The notes under the pieces were generated by a model. It was not told the origin of the DNA. It saw only the letters and a list, made by a program, of their open reading frames with translations, and did no database searches. From positions 1-62,073 of the forward strand of contig JBJHCH010000006.1 of assembly GCA_050485905.1 (NCBI GenBank): 62,073 nucleotides of DNA, in the 5' to 3' direction. Shown one piece after another: positions 33,380 through 42,369 of the stretch. How positions within the stretch are numbered: the stretch's first letter is position 1; each line of letters begins with the position of its first letter. Origin of the DNA: JAWLCA01 sp050485905. Its GTDB lineage: Bacteria > Pseudomonadota > Alphaproteobacteria > Rhodobacterales > Rhodobacteraceae. The position numbers and the translations under genes were made by a program.

Positions 33380-34251
33380 CCCAGCGCAAGGGCATCATCC
33401 TGGCCGGCGGGTCGGGCACCCGTCTTTACCCGATCACCATCGGCGTCTCGAAGCAGCTGATGCCGATCTACGACAAGCCGATGATCTTTTACCCTCTGTC
33501 GGTGCTGATGCTGGCGGGGATCCGCGAGATCTGCGTCATCACCACGCCCGAGGATCAGGCGCAGTTCCGGCGTGCCCTTGGCGACGGCAGCCAGTGGGGG
33601 GTCAGCCTGACCTATGTCGCGCAGCCGCGGCCCGAGGGGCTGGCGCAGGCCTATACGCTGGCCGAGGAGTTTCTGGCCGGGGCGCCGTCCTGCATGGTTC
33701 TGGGGGACAATATCTTCTTTGGGCACGGCCTGCCCGAGATACTGGCGGCGGCGGATGGGCGCGAGGTGGGCGGGACGGTCTTTGGCTATCACGTGGCCGA
33801 CCCCGAACGCTACGGGGTGGTGGCGATGGATGGGGCCGGAACGGTCACGCAGATCGTGGAGAAGCCGAAGGTGCCGCCGTCGAGCTATGCGGTGACGGGG
33901 CTTTATTTTCTGGATGGGTCGGCGCCGGAGCGGGCGCGGCGGGTCACGCCTTCGGAGCGGGGGGAGTTGGAGATTACCAGCCTGCTGGAGATGTATCTGG
34001 CCGAGGGGTTGCTGGACGTTCAGTTGATGGGGCGGGGCTATGCCTGGTTGGATACCGGGACGCACGCCAGCCTGCTGGATGCGGGGAATTTCGTTCGCAC
34101 GCTGGAGAACCGGCAGGGGTTGCAGACCGGGTGTCTGGAGGAGATCGCGTTCCGGGCGGGGTGGATCGATGAGGGGCAGTTGCTGGTGCAGGCCGACATG
34201 ATGGGCAAGAATGCTTATGGGGCCTATCTGCGGGGGCTTTTGCGGGAATAG
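33376..34251 (+). CDS. rfbA: glucose-1-phosphate thymidylyltransferase
   Basis: First step: dTTP plus glucose-1-phosphate to dTDP-glucose. 291 residues. LAGGSGTRLYPIT signature, VSKQLMPIYDKPMIFYPLS, LGDNIFFG and EITSLLEMYL. It completes the rfbCBDA set. Repeat copy B starts 8 bp after the stop, and no glycosyltransferase or flippase follows, so the sugar-using genes are elsewhere. Confidence 0.96.
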   Translation: MTQRKGIILAGGSGTRLYPITIGVSKQLMPIYDKPMIFYPLSVLMLAGIREICVITTPEDQAQFRRALGDGSQWGVSLTYVAQPRPEGLAQAYTLAEEFLAGAPSCMVLGDNIFFGHGLPEILAAADGREVGGTVFGYHVADPERYGVVAMDGAGTVTQIVEKPKVPPSSYAVTGLYFLDGSAPERARRVTPSERGELEITSLLEMYLAEGLLDVQLMGRGYAWLDTGTHASLLDAGNFVRTLENRQGLQTGCLEEIAFRAGWIDEGQLLVQADMMGKNAYGAYLRGLLRE

Positions 34252-34258
34252 TCGGGGC

Positions 34259-34332
34259 TGTGCACGCGTGCACAAAAAGTCAAGCCATTGATCCAAAACG
34301 ATTTCGCATTTTCTGTTAACCTGCACTTAACC
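34259..34332 (+). repeat. 74-bp intergenic repeat, copy B
   Basis: It begins with the palindrome TGTGCACGCGTGCACA (34259-34274), then AAAAGTCAAGCCATTG, a variable middle, and ends TTAA-N7-TTAACC (34316-34332), a full consensus CtrA site. Ungapped, it matches copy C at 60 of 74 positions. It lies 8 bp after the rfbA stop, same sense, with the next gene also forward (120 bp further). Confidence 0.9.
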
Positions 34333-34451
34333 GTTTCGGGCCGTGTGCAAGCCCGCCCCGCAGCGCCACAATCGCCCTTGCCTGCGCGCCCGGCGCGACT
34401 AAGCTGCCCGGCATCCCCGCTGGACGGGGCGCAACAGGGGAGATCGACGCG

Positions 34452-35285
34452 ATGACCGCAGCCAACCTTTCGCTGCCGGGGCTGGTTCTTGCCGCGACGC
34501 TTGGCCTCGCGCTGGGCGGGGCCGCAGGGGCGACCGAGCGCACCACGATGGACGACCGCCTGGTGACTCCGGGCAAGCTGACCGTGGGCACCGGCGATCC
34601 GGTCTATCCGCCCTGGATGCTGGAGAACGACCCGGCGGGCGGTCTGGGGTTCGAGAACGGGCTGGTCTATGCGCTGGCCGAGGAAATGGGGTTCGACCGC
34701 GACGATGTGGAATGGATCGGCCTGACCTTCGAGCAGACGATCGCGCCGGGGGCGAAGCCGTTCGATTTCGCGATCCAGCAGATCTCGGTCACCGAGGCGC
34801 GGGCCGAGGTGGTGAGCTTCAGCCAGGTCTATTTCCAGCCCGAAAAGGCGGTGATCGCCCTGCCCGGCAGCCCGGTCGAGGGGGCCACCAGCTTTGCCGA
34901 CCTGCGCGGCGCGCGCTGGGGCGCGGTGATCGGCACAACCGATCTGGCCTATCTGGAAAACATCCTGAATGTGCAGGATGCGGCCGTCTATGACGACCAG
35001 ATCGGGGTGTTTCAGGCGATGCAGGCGGGCCAGATCGACGCGACGCTGGCCGCGCTGCCGACCGCGCTGTTCGCCACCGCCGTGCAGATCCCCGAGGCCG
35101 GGATCGTGGCGATCCTGCCAGCGGACGAGAACGACCGCGGCCACGGCCTGCTTTTCGAGTTCGAGAACCCGCTGGTGGCCTGGGTGGACGAGGCGCTGGG
35201 CGCGGTGATCGAGCGCGGCACGGTGGAGGAGTTGAAGAACACCTATCTGGTCGGCGACCCGGACCTGCCCCGCATCACCGAATGA
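34452..35285 (+). CDS. polar amino-acid ABC transporter, substrate-binding protein
   Basis: 277 residues, SBP_bac_3 family. Signal peptide over residues 1-27 (LPGLVLAATLGLALGGAAGA), then LTVGTGDPVYPPWM, the ligand-binding N-lobe opening, FDFAIQQISVTEARAEVVSFSQVYF, and AVIGTTDLAYLENIL. It captures an amino acid or opine in the periplasm; which one is not readable. The stop overlaps the permease start (ATGA). It is unusual in carrying only one permease gene in its operon. Confidence 0.88.
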   Translation: MTAANLSLPGLVLAATLGLALGGAAGATERTTMDDRLVTPGKLTVGTGDPVYPPWMLENDPAGGLGFENGLVYALAEEMGFDRDDVEWIGLTFEQTIAPGAKPFDFAIQQISVTEARAEVVSFSQVYFQPEKAVIALPGSPVEGATSFADLRGARWGAVIGTTDLAYLENILNVQDAAVYDDQIGVFQAMQAGQIDATLAALPTALFATAVQIPEAGIVAILPADENDRGHGLLFEFENPLVAWVDEALGAVIERGTVEELKNTYLVGDPDLPRITE

Positions 35286-36169
35286 GCCTGCCGCCCGCCG
35301 TCCCCGGCGGTGCGCCGCCAGAGGGGGCGGCGGGTGCCAGCCGCCCTGCCCCACCGCGCCGCCGGGACGACTGGCGCGCGGCGCTGCGCCCGACGATCAT
35401 CAGCGTTCTGAGCATCGTCGTGGTGTTTGGCGCGCTGGGCTGGTGGATCACCTCGGCCGAGCAATGGCCACGGGTGCAGCGGCAGTTCTTCAGCCTGGAC
35501 GCGATGCAGGCGGCGTTTCCGCAGGTGCTGCGGGGATTCTGGATCAGCATGCGGATCTGGCTGACGGCGCTGGCCTGCATCGCGGTCTGGGCACTGGCGC
35601 TGGCGCTGGTGCGCAGCTTGCGCGCGCCATGGTTCGCGCCGTTCCGGCTGATGGTGGTGGTCTATATCGACATCTTTCGCGGCATCCCGGTGTTGCTGCT
35701 GGTGCTGCTGTTCGGTTTCGGCATCCCGGCGCTGAACCTGCCCGGCCTGCCAAATTCGGCGCTGTTCTGGGGCACGGTGGCGATGGTGCTGAGCTATTCG
35801 GCCTATGTGGCCGAGATCTATCGGTCGGGCATCGACGCGGTGCATGAGGGGCAATGGGCGGCGGCAAAGTCGCTGGGGCTGAGCGAATGGCAGACGATGA
35901 TCCATGCGGTGCTGCCGCAGGCGCTGCGCAACGTGCTGCCGGCGCTGATGAACATCGTGGTGGCATTGCAAAAGGACGTGGCGCTGCTGAGCGTGATCGG
36001 CGTGCGCGACGCGGTGCGCGAGGCGCAGATCTACACCGCCACCACGTTCAACTATTCCTCGCTGGTCGTTGCGGCGGGGCTGTTTTTGCTGGCCACGATC
36101 CCGATGGCGCGGCTGGCCGACTGGGTGACGCGGCGCGACCGGGCGCGGCGGTTGCAGAGGGCCGGATGA
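35282..36169 (+). CDS. polar amino-acid ABC transporter, permease
   Basis: 295 residues. A proline-rich cytoplasmic N-terminus (first ~40 residues) precedes one extra helix, then the HisM/GlnP-type permease core. The EAA loop is present (ESGIDAVHEGQWAAAKSLGL-like segment) with VLPQALRNVLPALMN. It probably homodimerises, since no second permease is encoded. It is coupled on both sides to the binding protein and ATPase. Confidence 0.9.
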   Translation: MSLPPAVPGGAPPEGAAGASRPAPPRRRDDWRAALRPTIISVLSIVVVFGALGWWITSAEQWPRVQRQFFSLDAMQAAFPQVLRGFWISMRIWLTALACIAVWALALALVRSLRAPWFAPFRLMVVVYIDIFRGIPVLLLVLLFGFGIPALNLPGLPNSALFWGTVAMVLSYSAYVAEIYRSGIDAVHEGQWAAAKSLGLSEWQTMIHAVLPQALRNVLPALMNIVVALQKDVALLSVIGVRDAVREAQIYTATTFNYSSLVVAAGLFLLATIPMARLADWVTRRDRARRLQRAG

Positions 36170-36912
36170 CCCCGCGCATCGAGATCGAGGAACTGACGAA
36201 ATACTACGGCGACCGGCTGGTACTGGACGCGGTCAGCCTGAACGTGGCGGCGCATGAGGTGGTCTGCCTGATCGGCGCCTCGGGGTCCGGCAAGTCCACG
36301 CTGCTGCGCTGCATCAACCGGCTGGTGCCGTTCGATCACGGCACAATCCGGCTGGACGGGGTGCCGGTGGACGATGCCAGTTTCGGGGCGACGGGGCTGC
36401 AGAAGCGCATCGGCATCGTGTTCCAGTCCTACAACCTGTTTCCGACCATGACGGTGCTGGACAACATCACCCTGGCCCCGCGCAAGGTGCACGGGCAGGG
36501 TCGGCGTGAGGCCGAGGCGCGGGCGCGGGATCTGCTGGGCCTGTTCGGCATGGCCGAGCATGCGGCAAGCTACCCCGAGCAACTGTCGGGCGGGCAGCAG
36601 CAGCGCGTCGCCATCGTGCGGGCGCTGGCCAGCCGGCCCGACGTGCTGCTGCTGGACGAGGTGACGGCGGCGCTGGACCCCGAACTGATCGGCGAGGTGC
36701 TGGCGATCATCCGGGGGCTGAAGGACGAGGGCATGACCATGGTGATCGTCACCCACGAGATGGGGTTTGCCCGCGATGTGGGCGACCGGGTGTGCTTTCT
36801 GGCGGATGGGCGGATCGTCGAGGAAGGGCCGCCCCGGCAGATGTTTGCAAACCCCGCCCAGCCGCGCACCCGGCAGTTCCTGCAGCGGATCATCGACGCG
36901 GGCCGGTTGTAG
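36166..36912 (+). CDS. polar amino-acid ABC transporter, ATP-binding protein
   Basis: 248 residues, GlnQ/HisP type. Walker A GASGSGKST, Q-loop VFQSYNLFP, signature LSGGQQQRVAI, Walker B LLLDEVTAALD and the switch histidine in VTHEMGFA. Start at ATG 36166, overlapping the permease stop; a longer in-frame extension into the permease gene is ignored. Confidence 0.95.
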   Translation: MTPRIEIEELTKYYGDRLVLDAVSLNVAAHEVVCLIGASGSGKSTLLRCINRLVPFDHGTIRLDGVPVDDASFGATGLQKRIGIVFQSYNLFPTMTVLDNITLAPRKVHGQGRREAEARARDLLGLFGMAEHAASYPEQLSGGQQQRVAIVRALASRPDVLLLDEVTAALDPELIGEVLAIIRGLKDEGMTMVIVTHEMGFARDVGDRVCFLADGRIVEEGPPRQMFANPAQPRTRQFLQRIIDAGRL

Positions 36913-36931
36913 GCGCCGCGCGAAACTCAAC

Positions 36932-36946
36932 GCCCGCTTGTCGGGC
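36932..36946 (+). terminator. short hairpin after the amino-acid transporter operon
   Basis: GCCCG-cttgt-CGGGC, 20 bp after the ATPase stop, with no T tract. It is a weak candidate end for the upstream operon, in the 157-bp gap before the polyamine-type transporter. Confidence 0.35.
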
Positions 36947-37069
36947 AGTCCGGAAAACATGCCTGCTTTCTGCGCTTTCGGGCGAAGATGCTGTTGCAAA
37001 CCGGGGTCGCATTGGGTTTAGTCGGGGGCAGTGCAGGGCAAACCTGCCGCCAAGGACAGGGAGAACGCG

Positions 37070-38173
37070 GTGAACGCAGTCGGCAAGAACGACTCTTTCG
37101 TGCTGTTCGATCACGTGCAGAAAAGCTACGACGGCGTAGAGCTGGTCGTGAAGGATCTGAACCTTTCCATCGGCAAGGGCGAGTTCCTGACCATGCTGGG
37201 GCCGTCCGGTTCGGGCAAGACCACCTGCCTGATGATGCTGGCCGGTTTCGAGACCGCGACCCATGGCGACATCCGGCTGGACGGAAAGCCGATCAACAAC
37301 ATCCCGCCGCACAAGCGCGGCATCGGCATGGTGTTCCAGAACTACGCGCTGTTTCCGCACATGACCGTGGGCGAGAACCTGTCGTTCCCGCTGGAGGTGC
37401 GCGGCCTGGGCAAGGCGCAGCGCGAACAGAAGATCAAACGCGCGCTGGACATGGTGCAGATGGGGGCGTTCGCCAACCGCCGGCCGGCGCAGCTTTCCGG
37501 CGGCCAGCAGCAGCGGATCGCGCTGGCCCGCGCGCTGGTGTTCGAGCCGGAGCTGGTGCTGATGGACGAGCCGCTGGGCGCGCTGGACAAGCAGCTGCGC
37601 GAACACATGCAGTTCGAGATCACCCGGCTGGCGCATGATCTGGGCATCACCACGGTCTATGTCACCCACGACCAGACCGAGGCGCTGACCATGTCGGACC
37701 GGATCGCGGTGTTCAACGACGGCCGCATCCAGCAGCTTGCCGGGCCGGAGGATCTGTACGAGCGGCCGGAAAACAGCTTCGTCGCGCAGTTCATCGGCGA
37801 GAACAACACGCTGGAGGGCACGGTCGAGGAGATCTCGGGCGGCGCCTGCACCGTGCGGCTGGACAATGGCGACGTGATCGACGCGATCCCGGTCAACGTG
37901 ACAAGCCCGGGCGAACGCACCCGCGTCTCGATCCGCCCCGAGCGGGTGGAGATCAACCCCGCCCGGCTGCCCGAGGGCGCCCATATGCTTGACGCCGAGG
38001 TGATGGAGTTCATCTATATGGGCGACATCTATCGCACGCGGCTGCGCGTTGCGGGCACCGAAAACTTCATCATGAAGTACCGCAACGCCGCCGATCAGGG
38101 GAAGCTGACGCCGGGACAGAACGTCCGCATCGGCTGGCTGCCAGAGGATTGCCGTGCGCTGGATGCCAACTGA
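37070..38173 (+). CDS. potA: spermidine/putrescine-type ABC transporter, ATP-binding protein
   Basis: 367 residues, PotA/CUT1-like: an ABC domain (Walker A GPSGSGKTT, VFQNYALFPHMTV, LSGGQQQRIALARAL, Walker B LVLMDEPLGALD, VTHDQTEAL) and a C-terminal TOBE domain (about 275-360) with VSIRPERVEI. The GTG start at 37070 follows AGGGAG; an upstream GTG at 37031 lacks a ribosome binding site. Substrate by homology polyamine, but other small cations or opines use the same family. Confidence 0.88.
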   Translation: MNAVGKNDSFVLFDHVQKSYDGVELVVKDLNLSIGKGEFLTMLGPSGSGKTTCLMMLAGFETATHGDIRLDGKPINNIPPHKRGIGMVFQNYALFPHMTVGENLSFPLEVRGLGKAQREQKIKRALDMVQMGAFANRRPAQLSGGQQQRIALARALVFEPELVLMDEPLGALDKQLREHMQFEITRLAHDLGITTVYVTHDQTEALTMSDRIAVFNDGRIQQLAGPEDLYERPENSFVAQFIGENNTLEGTVEEISGGACTVRLDNGDVIDAIPVNVTSPGERTRVSIRPERVEINPARLPEGAHMLDAEVMEFIYMGDIYRTRLRVAGTENFIMKYRNAADQGKLTPGQNVRIGWLPEDCRALDAN

Positions 38174-38275
38174 GACGTCGCAAACGCGGCGAAACCGAGG
38201 CGGGCCGACCGCCAGCCGGGCGCAGCCCGGACCGGACGGACACGCCCAACAACCGCATCAATCAGGGAGATGTTG

Positions 38276-39379
38276 ATGACTCGCAGACTTATCAAACTCA
38301 TGGGCGCAACCAGCGCCATCGGTCTGATGGCCTTTGGCGCCACCGCGCAGGAGACATCGCTGACCGTGGTGTCCTGGGGCGGGGCCTACACGGCCAGCCA
38401 GAACCGCGCCTATCACGAGCCCTACATGGCCGAGAACCCGCATATCCGGATCATCAACGACGATGGCTCGGCGAACGCGCTGGCCGGGCTGCGCGCCCAG
38501 GCCCAGGCCGGGAACGTCACCTGGGATCTGGTGGACATGCTGCCCTCGGACGCGCAGCTTGCTTGCGACGAGGGCATCATCATGCCCATCGACCATGACG
38601 AGATGCTGGCGGCGGCGCCGGACGGCACGCCTGCGTCCGAGGACTTCCTGCCGGGCAGCCTGGGCGAATGCTTCATTCCCCAGATCGTCTATTCCACGGT
38701 GCTCGTCTACAACACCGAGATGTTCCCCGAGGACAATCAGCCGGATTCGATCATGGCGCTGTTCGACGTGGAGAACTATCCCGGCCGCCGCGCGCTGCAG
38801 GACCGGCCCGGCACCAACCTGGAATGGGCGCTCTATGCAGACGGCGTGCACCCGGACGACATCTATGACGTGCTGTCGACGCCCGAGGGCGTGGACCGCG
38901 CCTTTGCGAAGCTCGACACGATCAAGGAGCATCTGGTCTTCTGGACCGAGGGCGCGCAGGCGCCGCAGCTTCTGGCCGACAAGGAAGTGTCCTTCACCAC
39001 GGGCTACAACGGCCGGATCTTCGACGCCTCCGAGGTCGAGGGCCAGCCCTTCCAGATCATCTGGGACGGTCAGGTCGTGGAATGGGACGGCTGGGTGATC
39101 CCGGCGGACGGCCCGAACCTCGATGCGGTGATGGACTATGTCTACTGGGCGACCGACACCCAGCGGCTGGCCGATCAGGCGAAGTTCATCTCGTACGGTC
39201 CGGCGCGCGCGTCCTCGGCCGCACTGGTCAGCACGCATGCGGACCTCGGCATCGACATGAACCCGCACATGCCGACGCATCCCGACAACTACGAGTCGCC
39301 GATCATTCTGGATAACGACTTCTGGACCGATTACGGCGACGAGCTGCGCGAGCGTTTCGCCAACTGGATGCTTCAGTAA
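38276..39379 (+). CDS. spermidine/putrescine-type ABC transporter, substrate-binding protein
   Basis: 367 residues. Signal peptide MTRRLIKLMGATSAIGLMAF (cleavage near AQE), then LTVVSWGGAYTASQNRAY, the opening of PotD-like extracellular proteins, followed by the two-lobe SBP_bac_8-type body (WDLVDMLPSDAQLACDEG; DRPGTNLEWALYADGV). Start at ATG 38276: it is 6 nt past AGGGAG, whereas the ATG at 38270 abuts it. A strong terminator follows, so this gene is probably expressed above the permeases. Confidence 0.87.
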   Translation: MTRRLIKLMGATSAIGLMAFGATAQETSLTVVSWGGAYTASQNRAYHEPYMAENPHIRIINDDGSANALAGLRAQAQAGNVTWDLVDMLPSDAQLACDEGIIMPIDHDEMLAAAPDGTPASEDFLPGSLGECFIPQIVYSTVLVYNTEMFPEDNQPDSIMALFDVENYPGRRALQDRPGTNLEWALYADGVHPDDIYDVLSTPEGVDRAFAKLDTIKEHLVFWTEGAQAPQLLADKEVSFTTGYNGRIFDASEVEGQPFQIIWDGQVVEWDGWVIPADGPNLDAVMDYVYWATDTQRLADQAKFISYGPARASSAALVSTHADLGIDMNPHMPTHPDNYESPIILDNDFWTDYGDELRERFANWMLQ

Positions 39380-39394
39380 GCATCGACCGAGATC

Positions 39395-39420
39395 GACGGG
39401 GGCGTTAGCGCCCCCGTCTT
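39395..39420 (+). terminator. stem-loop between the binding-protein and permease genes
   Basis: GACGGGGGCG-TTAG-CGCCCCCGTC, a perfect 10-bp stem, followed by TT only. It sits inside the operon, 15 bp after the binding-protein stop. Such elements give partial termination or protect the upstream mRNA 3' end. Confidence 0.65.
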
Positions 39421-39444
39421 CGCTGATCGGGAAAGGACCGAGGG

Positions 39445-40725
39445 ATGGCAGAGGCCACGGCAAACGCCCCGCGCGAGGTGATGGTCACAGCCGACGGCAC
39501 GCCGCTGCGGACGAGCCTGCGCCGCGCCGAACGCCGCCGCCGCATCGCCGCCCTGCTGCTGGTGATGCCGCTGCTGGTCTTCCTGATGATCAGCTTCATC
39601 ATTCCCATCGCCCAGATGCTCTGGCGCAGCGTGGACAATCCCCAGGTGGTCAACGCCCTGCCCCGGACGCTGGAGGCGCTGGAGGACTGGACGCCGGGCA
39701 CGGAACTGCCGGACGAGCCGGTCTTTGCCGCGCTTCATGCCGATTTCATCGCCGATCAGGAGCGGTCCCGCCGGGACAGCACGATCGGCCCGCTGGCGGT
39801 GCGCCTGAACTATGAGTTGAGTGCCGCGCGCGGCGCGATCACCAGCACGGCGCGCAGCGTCGGAGGTTTCGAGGCGCCCTACAGGGAAGCCTTCCTCGAC
39901 GCGCATCGGCTGTGGGGCGACCCGGAGTTGTGGCGGATCATCAAGCGTGAAGGCCGGCCGCTGACGATGTCCTATTACGTGGCCGCGGCGGACCGAGAGT
40001 TCGACGCTCAGGGCAATATTGTCCAGCGGCCCGAGGATCGCCGGCTTTACCTGCCGCTGTTTGGCCGGACGCTGGGCCTGTCGGTCGCAATCACCGTGCT
40101 GACATTCGTGCTCGGCTTTCCCATCGCCTTTTACATGGCCAGCCTGCCGATGCGCCATGCGAACCTTCTGATGATCTGCGTGCTGCTGCCGTTCTGGACC
40201 TCGCTTCTTGTCCGAACCACGGCGTGGATCGTGCTATTGCAGCAGCAGGGCGTCATCAACGACCTGCTGGTGAACATCGGGGTCATCACCGATGCGGGCC
40301 GATTAGCCCTGATGTACAACATGAACGGCACGATCATCGCGATGACGCATATCCTGCTGCCATTCATGGTGCTGCCGCTTTATTCGGTGATGAAGACGAT
40401 CCCGCCGGCCTATGTGCGCGCTGCGCGCAGCCTGGGGGCGACGCCCTGGACCGCGTTCTGGCGGGTCTATTTCCCGCAGACCCTGCAGGGGATAGGCGCG
40501 GGCGCCGTGCTCGTCTTCATCATCGCCATCGGCTACTACATCACGCCGGCGCTGGTTGGCGGGCAGTCGGGGCGGATGATCTCGAACGAGATCGCGCGGC
40601 ACATGCAGCAGTCGCTGAACTGGGGCCTCGCCGCCGCGCTGGGGTCGATGCTGCTGGTCGGCGTGCTGGCGCTCTACTGGCTTTACAACAGGCTGGTCGG
40701 CGCCGACTCGCTGAAGTTCGGATGA
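39445..40725 (+). CDS. spermidine/putrescine-type ABC transporter, permease (PotB-like)
   Basis: 426 residues, longer than PotB (~285). One helix near the N-terminus (IAALLLVMPLLVFLMISFII, residues ~33-52) is followed by an insert of about 140 residues before the permease core begins near residue 205. The core has the EAA segment SVMKTIPPAYVRAARSLGATPWTAFWRVYFP-type motif. The insert is charged and lies between helices 1 and 2, so it should be periplasmic. It is part of the operon with the second permease 13 bp downstream. Confidence 0.87.
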   Translation: MAEATANAPREVMVTADGTPLRTSLRRAERRRRIAALLLVMPLLVFLMISFIIPIAQMLWRSVDNPQVVNALPRTLEALEDWTPGTELPDEPVFAALHADFIADQERSRRDSTIGPLAVRLNYELSAARGAITSTARSVGGFEAPYREAFLDAHRLWGDPELWRIIKREGRPLTMSYYVAAADREFDAQGNIVQRPEDRRLYLPLFGRTLGLSVAITVLTFVLGFPIAFYMASLPMRHANLLMICVLLPFWTSLLVRTTAWIVLLQQQGVINDLLVNIGVITDAGRLALMYNMNGTIIAMTHILLPFMVLPLYSVMKTIPPAYVRAARSLGATPWTAFWRVYFPQTLQGIGAGAVLVFIIAIGYYITPALVGGQSGRMISNEIARHMQQSLNWGLAAALGSMLLVGVLALYWLYNRLVGADSLKFG

Positions 40726-40738
40726 GGAGGAAAGACGG

Positions 40739-41590
40739 ATGGCCCTTCCCACCTATGCCGGACCGCTGGAACGCACCTGGTACTACACGTTCCGCGTGAT
40801 CTGCATCCTGATCCTGTTCTTCCTGATCGCGCCGATACTGGTGATGATTCCGCTCAGCTTCAACGCGCAGCCCTACTTCACCTTCAGCCGCGAGATGCTG
40901 ACCCTGAACCCCGAGGGCTATTCGCTGCGCTGGTACGAGGATCTGTTCAGCTCGCAAAGCTGGATGCGGTCGATCCGCAACTCGGTGCTGATCGGGCTGG
41001 CGGCGACGGTTCTGGCAACGACGCTGGGCACGCTGGCCGCGCTGGGGCTCAGCCGGTCGCAGATGCCGGCCAAGGGGCTGATCATGGGCATCCTGATCTC
41101 GCCGATGATCGTGCCGCTGATCATCTCGGCGGCGGGGATGTTCTTCTTCTACTCCTCCATCGGGCTGGCGAACACGTTTCTGGGCGTGATCCTGGCCCAT
41201 GCGGCGCTGGGAACGCCGTTCGTCGTGATCACCGTGACCGCGACGCTGGTCGGGTTCGACCAGTCGCTGACGCGGGCGGCGGCGAACCTTGGCGCCTCGC
41301 CCACGCGGACCTTCTTCAAGATCACCATGCCGCTGATCCTGCCCGGCGTGATCTCGGGCGCGCTGTTCGCCTTCATCACCTCGTTCGACGAGATCGTGGT
41401 GGTGCTGTTCGTGGCGGGCGTCGAACAGAGGACGATCCCGCGCGAGATGTGGTCAGGCATCCGCGAGCAGATCAGCCCGACGATCCTGGCGGTGGCCACG
41501 ATCCTGGTGCTGATCTCCATTGCGCTGCTGACGGTGCTGGAACTGCTGCGCCGCCGGTCGGAGCGCCTGCGCGGCATGTCGCCGGGCTGA
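40739..41590 (+). CDS. spermidine/putrescine-type ABC transporter, permease (PotC-like)
   Basis: 283 residues with six predicted helices. It opens with a hydrophobic segment (VICILILFFLIAPILVMIPL), PotC-like FNAQPYFTFS, and the EAA loop LTRAAANLGASPTRTFFKITMPLILPGV. AGGAGG lies 6 nt before the start. Last gene of the four-gene transporter operon. Confidence 0.9.
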   Translation: MALPTYAGPLERTWYYTFRVICILILFFLIAPILVMIPLSFNAQPYFTFSREMLTLNPEGYSLRWYEDLFSSQSWMRSIRNSVLIGLAATVLATTLGTLAALGLSRSQMPAKGLIMGILISPMIVPLIISAAGMFFFYSSIGLANTFLGVILAHAALGTPFVVITVTATLVGFDQSLTRAAANLGASPTRTFFKITMPLILPGVISGALFAFITSFDEIVVVLFVAGVEQRTIPREMWSGIREQISPTILAVATILVLISIALLTVLELLRRRSERLRGMSPG

Positions 41591-41684
41591 TCCGACGCTT
41601 AAGACTCGCCGAAAATTTCGCTGGCTCCGACTCGGCCAGCGGACGTAGCTTTCCCGCGTCGCAACCGTCGCACGGGGGGAAGCC

Positions 41685-42290
41685 ATGGCGGTCAAGGGCA
41701 AGGGCAAGGTCACGGTAAAGAACGAAGGCAGCAAGATCGTCACCTACAAGGTGTCAGGCAAGACGCTGGCCGAGATCTGGGAAGACATAAAGTCGAAAGG
41801 GCCAAAGGACGGCGGCAAGCCGCGCGCGGGCTTCACCACAGCGCCGGTCGAAACGCCGGACCGGCTGAACTTCGACAACGAGACGACGACCAACAAGGAT
41901 GGCGAGACCGAGATGACGGTCTGGATCAAGTCGGCCGTGATCAAGATGAAGGCAGAGATCCAGATGCCCAAGCTCGCCTCGGACAAGGATCTGAGCGACA
42001 AGGCCAAGAAGGAGTGGAAACGCTTCATGAAGGAACTTGCCGAGCACGAGGACGAGCATGTCGATGCGACCGAGAAGGAAGCCAAGGAGATCGCCAAGGA
42101 ATTTCAGGAGCTGACCGGCACAGGCACGGGCAAGGACAAGAAGGCCGCCTACAAGGCGGCCGAGGCCGATTTCATCAAGAACTTCAAAGCGAGCTTTGGC
42201 GGCAACGAGATCGACCAGCGGCTCAAGAAGGTGAACAAGGCGCTGGATTCCGGTGGCCATGGCCCGGTGCTGGATACCTCGATCACCTGA
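41685..42290 (+). CDS. DUF922-like putative zinc-dependent protease
   Basis: 201 residues, very lysine/glutamate rich. A beta-rich N-terminus (TYKVSGKTLAEIWEDI, RLNFDN, VWIKSAVIKMKAEIQMP) is followed by a helix bearing HEDEHVDATEKEA, an HExxH zinc site at about residues 122-126. This layout resembles DUF922, predicted secreted proteases, but I see no signal peptide. Start after GGGGGGAAG at 41685. It is flanked by the polyamine transporter and mazG, with no evident partner. The family call rests on motif spacing only. Confidence 0.6.
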   Translation: MAVKGKGKVTVKNEGSKIVTYKVSGKTLAEIWEDIKSKGPKDGGKPRAGFTTAPVETPDRLNFDNETTTNKDGETEMTVWIKSAVIKMKAEIQMPKLASDKDLSDKAKKEWKRFMKELAEHEDEHVDATEKEAKEIAKEFQELTGTGTGKDKKAAYKAAEADFIKNFKASFGGNEIDQRLKKVNKALDSGGHGPVLDTSIT

Positions 42291-42369
42291 TCGCGCGCCC
42301 TTTCGGGTGGCTTTCCCCGCCCCGCATCGCGTATCAACCCGCGAGTGACGGGACAGCGACGGGTGGGCG

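Noticed and set aside
34259..34280. Repeat palindrome as an intrinsic terminator
   Set aside because: The hairpin is followed by A-rich, not T-rich, sequence in the gene's sense. In the opposite sense the T run precedes the hairpin.
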